Made by a program: the position numbers and the translations under genes. 64,000 bases of DNA from NCBI GenBank assembly GCA_029582165.1, contig CM055870.1:9543832-9607831 (forward strand), read 5' to 3'. The first letter of the stretch is position 1, and every line of letters starts with the position of its first letter. The notes under the pieces are model-generated. The model ran no database searches. It worked only from the letters and a program-made list of their open reading frames with translations, and was not told the DNA's origin. The DNA is from Portulaca oleracea. Lineage: Eukaryota; Streptophyta; Magnoliopsida; Caryophyllales; Portulacaceae. Below, piece by piece: positions 55,431 through 64,000 of the stretch.

Positions 55431-55945
55431 TAGACCAGTCAATTTGGTCGGGCGGGTTTCGGGTCGGCCGTATATCGGGTTCGGGTAAATATAAGTCGAA
55501 TGTATTTCAGGTTCGGGTAAATACGGATGGTGTATTTCGATTTCGGGTCAACCCAACGGGTTATGATTGCGACCTTTTCCGTTTTTTCTTTTCAAAAAAA
55601 TGGTCTCTAAATACTATTTTTTGTACGGTATACATAATAAAATATGACTATCTTCTAGTAACGATAGATTATCATAACTATTTTAACTTAAATTAGAGAA
55701 ATAACAAATAAATAAGTTGCGCTTATAGTTTAACGTTAAAAATTACAAAGAAAAATCACAAATTCTAATAAAGTTGAACTTTAAAAATTATTTTTTCGGG
55801 TCAACCGGGCGGGTTCGGGTTTGACCCGCTAATTTTCGGGTTCAGTATACTTCAGATTTAGTTGAGAAAATCATGTTCAAAACCCAGAACTTTCGGGCAA
55901 TTTCGGGCTGGGTTATCAGGTCGGGTCAAAAAACTGACAAGTCTA
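55431..55945. mobile_element. hAT-like non-autonomous element (inverted relative of 25386-25872)
   Basis: It begins TAGACCAGTCAATTTGGTCG and ends GACAAGTCTA. It matches the reverse complement of 25386-25872 along nearly its full length, including the AT-rich core (TAACGTTAAAAATTACAAAG, AGTTGCGCTTATAGTTTAAC). No clear 8-bp duplication remains. Confidence 0.7.
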
Positions 55946-56859
55946 TTAAATAATAATTAAAGTGATCGATACAATTAATATATGAACTTCATTGACTTCG
56001 ATCAAATTTTCTACGTGTATCAACTATATACATATTTTTCCTTAATGCAAAAAGATAGAGAGAGACAGAATAATTCTCTCTATAAAACATCTATAAATTC
56101 TTAAAATTAGTGTCAAAGAAAGTCAAAGTATAAACAATTTCATCAAACATCTACAAAAGGTTCCCCCAATAAATTCTCACATGAAGCATTTTACAAAAGC
56201 TACTAATGGCTTAAATCTTTCCCTGATACTCTCCTAGCTACTCATCAAATTACTTTAAAAATTAAAATTCATGTTCCTTGGTGGAACTTTCGGATTTCTT
56301 TGAACTTTTCCTTATAGTTAGTCACGTTAAATTAAATATTTCAATTTGATAATAATAATAATAATAAAGTAATTATAATGTGTCATGACGTGCAAGCTAC
56401 TTATACCTTCTTTTAGCATTTTATATACCCAAAACCTAAAAATCAAGATATTATATGAAAGATTAGATTCCCACTTCAATGTTGAAGTTACTGGAACTAA
56501 GAATCTCAACGATACCAATCAAAAGCTGTTTATGTACTTTATTTAATTTAAATTAAGGTGTACGGATTAGTTTTGGTTATGTCAGTTATAACTTATAAGG
56601 AACCCAAAAAAAAAAAAAAAACCCATAGTTAGTAGCTGCTACTTCGTTTTGATGTTTTTCTGGTGATTTTAATTTCGTGAATTTTAGTAATTGTTTAGTC
56701 ATCACAGAGACAAGTTACAATAACTTAAACCAAACTAAAAATGAATGATACAAAGCAAAATTCATTTTCTATTAATGGATATAGCAAATAATACATCAAA
56801 ATTAAACTAGTAGAGGAAGTAGGGACATATCAGCTGCAAAAAAATAAACTATATTAAGT
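55946..56859. other. AT-rich intergenic DNA
   Basis: No gene is supported. A short (AAT)n run lies near 56347-56367, and a poly-A run near 56606-56620. Confidence 0.4.
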
Positions 56860-57000
56860 CCTGTTCTTTTGTGCGTTGCGTTAAGTTGCGATGGAAATAG
56901 TTAAAAAGTAATGGTAATTTGCATTATGTTGCGGTAAGGTTGCGATAAGTTGCGTTGCGTTTCGATGTGTTAATGCATAAAACAACGGGTAACAATAGTT
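56860..57000. mobile_element. Small inverted-repeat element, TGTTCTTTT-ended
   Basis: The left end CCTGTTCTTTTGTGCGTTGC and the right end (reverse complement CCCGTTGTTTTATGCATTAA) are imperfect inverted repeats. The core repeats GTTGCGATAAGTTGCG-like units. Confidence 0.4.
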
Positions 57001-57105
57001 GTAGCCCGTACGTGCATATATACTCACAATTATTGGAAATATTTTAAATGATTATAAGCCAACTTGTGGGAGAGAATTTTATAAAGTAATTAAGATGGTA
57101 AAAGG

Positions 57106-57398
57106 TAGGGTTGTCAAAAACCTTGACCTGAAAATTCGGTTTAGTCTAATCTGAAAAAAAATTAGGTATGGTCATATATTATTTGTCTAAATTTGAACAT
57201 TGGTCGATTTGATGGGATATCTGGATCCAATATTTTCATTTTTTCTATTGATCGAATTTGGTATTGACTTGGATCTAGGTTTGTTCTAATTATTTGACCC
57301 AAAAATACTAAAAAAAAAAAACTGAATATGGAACATAAACTTTTCATCCAATTTGTTTGTACCTGAAATAACCTGAAGCTAAATTTTTGACAGATCCA
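57106..57398. mobile_element. hAT-like non-autonomous element
   Basis: The left end TAGGGTTGTCAAAAACC and the right end (reverse complement TGGATCTGTCAAAAATTTAG) are inverted repeats. Flanks GTAAAAGG and ATAAAAAG agree at six of eight positions, compatible with an old 8-bp duplication. There is no coding content. Confidence 0.5.
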
Positions 57399-57535
57399 AT
57401 AAAAAGTACTTGGTATGAGATGAAAAAAATTAAGAAATCACCTCTTTCTACATGGTTAAAGACCATTTACATGATTCAACTAATGTGGATCTTGCATCCA
57501 TTGTAGATTGACCTAGGGCTTAAATTTTAAGGTAG

Positions 57536-57925
57536 TTCTTTAGCGTGATGTGGTAAGGTGCGGTACCACAACTCACCATATCACTCAATATTCTCCAATG
57601 TTTTACCATACCAATGCTCTTGAGACTTGGTGGCCGGAGTTCATAACTTTATGTTTGAGGTCAATGGTCCAAGCATTGGTACCAACCAACAACAACCAAT
57701 CCAATGTTTTATCATACCATATCACACGTTACGACAATCATTATCAATATATTTCCTCACTTTTCTCTCTTTTCACTTTTCTCCTGTATTTTTCACTTTC
57801 TTTCTCCACATCAACCATATACTTTCCACAAATTTTACCATGTCATGCCACACATCACCGCACTTTCCACAATTTTACTATGACGCACCATTTCCACATT
57901 TTATCAATCAAAAAAAGGATCTAAA
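57536..57925. mobile_element. Small element with TTCTTTAGCG end and CCACA-rich core
   Basis: The left end AGTTCTTTAGCGTGATGTGG and the right end (reverse complement GATCCTTTTTTTGATTGATA) are weakly inverted. The core contains many ACCATA/CCACA blocks like those at 51795-52035 and 8874-9126. Frames across this region look like low-complexity artefacts. Confidence 0.35.
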
Positions 57926-59771
57926 TACATGAAATTTGAGATCCAATATTAAAAAGGTACTTGCTAATTAAAATTGGTACCAATGATGATCAATTACATG
58001 TCATCCAAGCAAAACCTTGGCAAAACTCATGCCAAATGAAGATAGATTTTGCTGGGGGAAAAATAAAAAGTATACCAGAAAAAGTAATTAAGGTACTAAT
58101 TGATATGCCTAATTATGTAAGCGCCAAAAGCGTACGGCCAAGAAGTATAATTAACACACTACATAAGCAGGCATTTTTACCAATAACTTTGACAAAAGGC
58201 AGATTATCCAATATCTAAAAGCAATGATACCTTTTTTCTACTTTTATTAATTAAGTAATTTCTTTTATCTAATAATAATAATAATATGAAATACCATATA
58301 AAAGCAAAAACAATGTGATTAGTCTTATGCTAGGGCTAGACCTGCTCTGAATTTATAATTTGCCTACAAATTTAACTTTGCTTTGCTTACCTATCAATTA
58401 AGGACCACACTTGCACTTATAGATTGCATATTTAAGGTAGTAAAAAAAAAAATCTGTTCATGAAGATGTGATGTTGGTTAAATAATTATTCTTTATGTAT
58501 GATTTTAAAAATTAAATTTAAATATATATTTGACGTGGAGGTTGTTTTTTTTTTATATATATATTTTGATCTCTTCAAAGCAACGAAGAAAAGCGGAAAC
58601 AAATTAAATGGAAGTAAAAATATTGCAATTGAACCATGGATTTTATTTTTTTGTCAAAAATAAGGAGCAACGGATTTTATTTTGCTTGTTAAGTTATGTG
58701 TTATGTAAGTCGTGGAGTTCAATAAATACAAGGCTGATCAGAACTAGAGTTTTTGGATGATAGGAATAATATCAAAAGGCGTCAAATAGCAAAATAATAA
58801 GAGAAACGATTGGGACAACATGCAACACGATATGGCCTTGTTGGAGGACACCGCCGTATAAGTAACACGAATCAAATATGTAACACGAATGGACTTGCAT
58901 GTATAAGTAACACGAATACGAATAACATAATTTTATCAAACCTAAATTTCATTAAAATTTGTTTGACCAAACTTAACCCGAAATTTAATTCAATTATAAC
59001 TATACAACCGAATTTAAATTTGACAAACCATATCCAAACCCAATTTTTTTCGAACATAAAATGACGGATGGTCAAGAACTAAACACCCCAACACCCTTCT
59101 TTATTTTTGTGGTGAATCTCATATACGATTTCCATATTATCTTCTTTTGTAAAGTCAAACTAATTAAAAAGATAATTTCGCAAGGAGTATAGATACTCCA
59201 ATATATCCCCAAATTTCGGAAATATTGTGTTCATCTCAGTTCCATTTGACTTTTCATCAAATTAAATTATTGTAGCCACTTTTTTGAGTTGAAATTCCTA
59301 GCTATATAATAGTTGTAAATCAAACATTGGCTGAGAAAATAATAAACAATATCCTCAATATTTATTCAAGACGCACGTAGGATCCAAATTTAAAACGTAA
59401 CCAATAGATGAAAATGCATGAAATTAAAAAAGATTTTTCTAGGATCTAATTCTTTAAAGTAAATTTTGATATCCAAGTAGTGACTACAAGTACAGAAAAA
59501 CACCAACCACAAATTTATATGCCTCCCCATGAAAGTTGTTAAACCACTTGGACATGTTCCGCTGATATACATGTTTGGGAACCCTAACAAAAGGCTACAA
59601 CAATATTCTCTTTATTTATTTTTGGAAAGTACATAACACCATTTTTAGGGTTTATGGAAATGAATTTTAAAAAGATTAACCACATATATATTGTGAAATT
59701 TATTCGATGTTGAGACTAATATATATGGTTGAGAACTTGAGATTATTTACAATAACTAATTGATTAAGGTT
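57926..59771. other. AT-rich intergenic DNA
   Basis: No gene was recognised. Around 58860-58920 the unit AAGTAACACGAAT recurs. The rest is unclassified. Confidence 0.4.
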
Positions 59772-59934
59772 ATGTTCTTTAGAGTGATATGATATTATGA
59801 TTAAGTTAGGTAAAGTAAGATTGGTAAGCAAAGGAAATAATTTTGATTTGAGTATATTTTAGGAATTTGATGAGTAAGGTAAAGTAAGCTAAATAAAACA
59901 TATGATAAATTTAACTTACCATTCTAAAGAATAG
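59772..59934. mobile_element. Short TTCTTTAG-ended inverted-repeat element
   Basis: The left end ATGTTCTTTAGAGTGATATG and the right end (reverse complement CTATTCTTTAGAATGGTAAG) are inverted. It is about 163 bp, a short member of the family at 51262-51567 and 54832-55413. Confidence 0.6.
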
Positions 59935-60873
59935 AGTTAGATTCAGAAAATGCATAGCACTATGGTCTGGATTAATGCCCCTAACTTAGCTTGTAACAAT
60001 TATTAGCCTTCAAGGATGAAACTAAATAGTAAAACATTGTAAAGCACTCCCACTTTGTGTAGATTTTCTTGCTAGTGGTCCAGAAAATGGGGGACGCTGA
60101 AATATCTGGATTGCAGTTCATCAAAATAAGTAAATTTTTTTAATGTGCTTGTCATTCAAGACTGCATCTCTCGCAAATTCTATATGTGGGAAATATATAA
60201 AAGGGCAACTTGGTATACAAATCGTCACTGTGAGTGGAGTTTAGGGAACGGTTTCACTATTGGAGTTTTTGGGGAAGGGTCCCACTATCAATGTGTAATT
60301 AGGCAAATATTACCTGATATTTATATAAGAGGCTGTTTTTAGAACTCAAACCTGTGACCATACAATCACACGATAACAATTCAATCATTGTACTAAAACC
60401 CCTTTGCTCTTGGAAATACATGTTACTGTGAAATTTTGTTACATGTTCTTGGAAATATATGCTACAATATATTTTATGTAAATTAGTCTATATATAATCT
60501 ATGCTTAATTAAATTTCACAAGCTTGTAATGTTGTTTATTCAGCATTTACTCTATTAATCCATATTTAATTATTTGTCACTTTAGAAAAGTGATATCTCA
60601 AGACAAAATAAAAATTTGATGAAAATAAGAACAAAATTACTTAATGCTTCAATTTACTATCAACAATTCATTATGTACGCACTTTCATTGCGCAAATAGT
60701 TTACAAATTAAATTAATTTAAATAATATAATTATTGTAGAAGCATATAAAAGTCAATATTAATCACAATATTCTTATTTTATAATTATCAATTTTACAAA
60801 GACGTGTAACTTTTTCCATATCATAAATTAAGAGTCACATATGAAATTTAATTTTCTAACAAAAATGACTTAA
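59935..60873. other. AT-rich intergenic DNA
   Basis: No gene or classifiable element was recognised. Confidence 0.4.
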
Positions 60874-61163
60874 CATCGCCTACCAAAGGCATCATAACAA
60901 CTATCCTATATCAGGGATGAAACCCTGATCTCCTGGCACATAACCCATACAGGCATCGAATCCTGGTCTCAGGGTTATCACCCGCATGAATATTAGCCTC
61001 TCAAAGGCATCAAACAGTCATCGTCCACCAAGGGCATCATAACATCTATCCTATATCAGGGATGCAACCCTGATCTCCTGGCACATAACCCATACAGGCA
61101 TCGAATCCTGATCTCGGGGTTATCACCCGCATGAACATTAGCCTGTCAAAGGCATCAAATCAA
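60874..61163. repeat. Two tandem copies of a 145-bp unit
   Basis: Unit 1 (60874-61018) and unit 2 (61019-61163) share CTATCCTATATCAGGGATG, CCCTGATCTCCTGGCACATA and GGTTATCACCCGCATGAA in the same order, with about ten scattered differences. Short AAAGGCATCA repeats occur inside each unit. Confidence 0.9.
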
Positions 61164-63533
61164 CAACCCGCTTAATGTTTCCACTTTAAATTATTAATTC
61201 ATTATTCAAACTCAACTCACGACTCTCAAGTCAAACCATCCCAAGTTATCAAAACCATTAACAAAACCTCGAATAAAAGACCATCCAATTTTCTCAACTC
61301 AAATAAACCAAGACCACAATCGAATCAAAAGATTACCAAAACAGATGGCCATAATTCCACAAAAGTCCCCTTTCGGGTGCAATTATCAAAACAGATTAGA
61401 AAACGTTAAAACACATTTAAAGAGCATCCCGGTGGGGATTAGAGCATAGACAATTACCTGAATAACGTCACAGTACAGCAATAAGGAGAACACACTTGAG
61501 CTCACTGTCGTCACGCACTAACTCGGGCCTAGAATAAGAATAATTATCTAATCAAAACGCGTTCTAACGAAGTTAGTATCAACTATCAACTACCTAACTC
61601 ATACCCTAGGAACACTTAGGTTCCTATCATTTATGATTTATACTTAACACACTCAAGGAATTATATAACAAGTTCACACATAAAATTTACTCAACAATTT
61701 TCATAAATAAAAGCAAGCAGAGGACAGATTGTAACGTTCACATAAAACGGGTCACAACTCGACTTCCCGACATCCTATGGGTCTGGTTCTGGACTTTTCG
61801 GAAACCTCGGGATGTCTACTAAAACTTCTGTGTTGATGACCAAGCCCATATCAGTCCCGAAGGACTCTAAAAATACCCATCTTCCCAATTGGTCCAGATC
61901 TGGCAGGTTCTGGTAAAAAGGTTATAACTCGGGTTATACAAATCAAACGTTCGATCCGTAAAATTCCTATGGTTCCTAACATCTAAGGGAACCTCCAGTT
62001 AAAAGGGTTCTGTCAAAGAGTAACTATACTAATCATGGCAACCCCATCTTTAGACACTAACAAAACTGTCCCGTTACCGGTTCTTAATAAATTTGTAATT
62101 TCGGTTCTAACTTTACCAATTGATCTCCGGGTTCTAATTTGGGCTCAAAACAGTAATTAGGGTCTAAGGTATAAAGTCCAACTTAACTTAGGTCCAACAA
62201 TTAAACTTTTAACAATAACCCAATTTAGAAAACATGGAAACACTTTACTACTTTTAATCAATCCTAAAATCAAACAAGAAATATAATACTTAAACATGAA
62301 TTATTTACAAGGTTATAACAGTAAAGCAAAAATTTCAAAGAACAATAAAAGGTGGTTAAACATGTGGTTTCTTTAATCAAGATTCAAGAAGGTCTTTAGG
62401 AAATATAACACAAGGTATAATATGACAAGTAACTACTAATCAAGAAAAACCCAACAACCAATTCTTTTACTAACTAACTCAAGAATTCAAGATTTTATTA
62501 ACAAGAATTACTTGGAGTAAGTTAACTAAGTTATTAAACAAACTCAACAATTTAATCTCAAAGAACAATAACGATTTATTACTTAAATTATTCAAGAATT
62601 AACCTAGGTAAATAAATTCTCAAAATTCGTACATACAATAATATGGTGGTCTAACATAACATAAAAAGAATATAAAGAAATTTAAAGAACCACTTTAAAA
62701 CCTAATAACCAATTATTACAACCCTAATTCATGCATAAAATAATACTACCAAGACCCTAACATGATTCACACACAATATACTATATTAATTACACATAAA
62801 TCACCAACTACAATTTGTAATTATAAATAACTTACAAAGAGCATCTTATTTCTAAATACTTAACCCAAAATCATGTAATATAGTCAGAGTAGGCTAATCA
62901 CGAAAGCAAGGAAAAAAAAATAACATCAGGTTACTAACTAACAAGAAAAGGGTTTTACGTAGACTGGTCGACAACTTGGGCTGGCGCTAGGGCTGAGGCG
63001 GCGGTCGACGGGGACGGATTCCGGTGACAGGGTCGTCGACGTCAGCGTTGACGATGATCACGGTGACAGTGGCGGCAGTCGTTCGCAGCAGCAGCACGCA
63101 ACAGCAGCTCGGAAGTCGACTTGGGCGGCGTTGTGACTCCGGCGGTTTGTGCGTTGGTCTTCGACGGTAGTTGGGTTGCGCGGCGGTAGCTAGGGTTCAC
63201 GGTGGCGGCCGGCGACAGTGGTGGTAGAGAAGGGCGGCAGAGAGAGAGAAAGGGGGAGGAGAGGAGAGTGATGGCAAGGGTTAGGGTTTTTTATTGTTAT
63301 TAGGGTTTGAGGGGAGAGAGAGAGAGAGTTTTTATACTATCTAACAAATTAGGCCCAACTAATCTACTTTTAATCCTAACCCAACCCAACACTAACAATT
63401 AAAATATGATTTTTTTCTAAAAACAACTAATAATACTAATAATAGTAATAATAATAATAATAATAATAATATAGCAAATAATATTCACGTAATTAATCAC
63501 ATAACTCAATAATATTAATAGTAATACTAATAA
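61164..63533 (-). mobile_element. Unclassified repeat region, probably LTR-retrotransposon derived
   Basis: No open frame of any length is present. On the - strand the order is a promoter-like TATA region (63330-63345), a GC-rich leader (62990-63240), then long AT-rich DNA, ending at the tandem 145-bp repeats. That layout is typical of long plant LTRs, but ends and family could not be shown. An (AAT/ATA)n run lies at 63424-63472. Confidence 0.3.
63250..63345 (-). promoter_or_regulatory. Promoter-like stretch: TATA box, CT-rich initiator, telo boxes (- strand)
   Basis: Reading the - strand: GTATAAAAACTCTCTCTCTC, then AAACCCTAATAAC and AACCCTAACCC, then a CT-rich and CCG-rich leader. TATA plus pyrimidine-rich start plus telo boxes is a common plant core-promoter arrangement. 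No gene follows, so it probably drives a retroelement leader. Confidence 0.35.
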
Positions 63534-64000
63534 TGTAACGCCCCAACCTTAATCACAAGATTAAGACTATACTTAGAATCCCAAACCTGTGATTAGCGCA
63601 GCGGAACACCTTAGGTCGAGGCATTACCGCCGTCTCCCAAAAGAGACAAGGCAACAACACTAAAGAAACTTCCAAAACCACAAGATAACATACTAGCTTA
63701 AAAACCTTCATATATAAAACTTATACAACCTTTGGATAAACTACATAAACTTAAACATAGCTTAACAACTAAACGACTTCCAAAAACCTGCTCGCCCTTG
63801 CTAACCGGTGATTTCCTTAGAGAACTACCTTGACAGCCCTGAATTACTTTGGAACCGACTTGTCCTTGCCTTGGGAGCTCGAGCCTCCTAAAAACAAAAC
63901 CATAAAACATCGCAAAAGTGAGTGGGGAAACACTCAGCACGTAAACCTCCGACCGTAAACGCTCAAAAGCGGTTTTAGTGCCGACATTTAAATTCATTTT
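63534..64000 (-). mobile_element. LTR-like terminal segment running off the window
   Basis: On the - strand the segment contains GTGCTGAGTGTTTCCCCACT and ends GGTTGGGGCGTTACA at 63534. Both are common features of plant Ty3/gypsy LTR regions. No primer-binding site follows on the - strand, so this would be a 3' or solo LTR. The single frame across it shows no conserved domain. Confidence 0.4.

Noticed and set aside
57550..57932. Two overlapping frames of 100-124 residues.
   Set aside because: They are His/Thr/Phe-rich products of CCA/TTT repeats in a small mobile element.
60145..60342. 65-residue frame with Trp- and Cys-rich sequence.
   Set aside because: It faintly recalls LINE text but is too short and lacks any motif.
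63698..63997. 99-residue frame on the - strand at the window end.
   Set aside because: It lies in LTR-like sequence and shows no conserved domain.

Overview
The window is nuclear DNA of a flowering plant, most likely a eudicot. The genes have many short exons split by AT-rich GT-AG introns, the proteins match plant families, and the spaces between genes are filled with plant-type mobile elements. I do not name the species. No rRNA, tRNA, CRISPR or bacterial feature is visible.

Five protein-coding genes were recognised, all on the + strand. (1) 80-1606: the 3' end of a membrane-bound O-acyltransferase of the GUP1/HHAT type; its 5' part lies outside the window. (2) 4140-8606: a five-exon GRAM/WBP2-like protein. 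(3) 9593-18173: PEX6, the peroxisomal AAA+ ATPase, 16 exons, with an apparent 1-nt deletion in exon 2. (4) 24122-36200: a large nuclear CW-type zinc-finger protein, 11 exons, whose CW domain lacks the second conserved tryptophan. (5) 41094-50567: a cation diffusion facilitator of the MTP6/MTPC1 type, 12 exons. They are unrelated housekeeping-type genes and do not form a functional cluster. A small intronless ORF at 23069-23380 sits in what looks like a retroposed cDNA, with a poly(A) tail and flanking direct repeats.

The rest is mostly mobile DNA. There are many Stowaway-like MITEs (CTCCCTCCGT ends, TA targets). Five non-autonomous elements share hAT-like TAGRNNTGKCAA ends and are rich in CCCGAA/TTCGGG. 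A second set of small elements has TTCTTTAG/TTCTTTTG ends. Other pieces are an RTE-type LINE fragment (2876-3745), L1-type LINE fragments (20700-22450 and 35070-35720), a solo LTR-like unit carrying near-palindromic hairpins (38802-40448), and a 248-bp miniature LTR retrotransposon (50840-51087). From about 50.6 kb to the end no gene is supported, only repeats and AT-rich DNA. The last 3 kb look LTR-derived, with a promoter-like stretch on the - strand.

The points most worth a second look are the 248-bp SMART-like retrotransposon, a MITE-in-MITE insertion whose empty site is present 3.5 kb away, the PEX6 frameshift, the W-to-R change in the CW domain, the retroposed small gene, and the hairpin series in the solo LTR.
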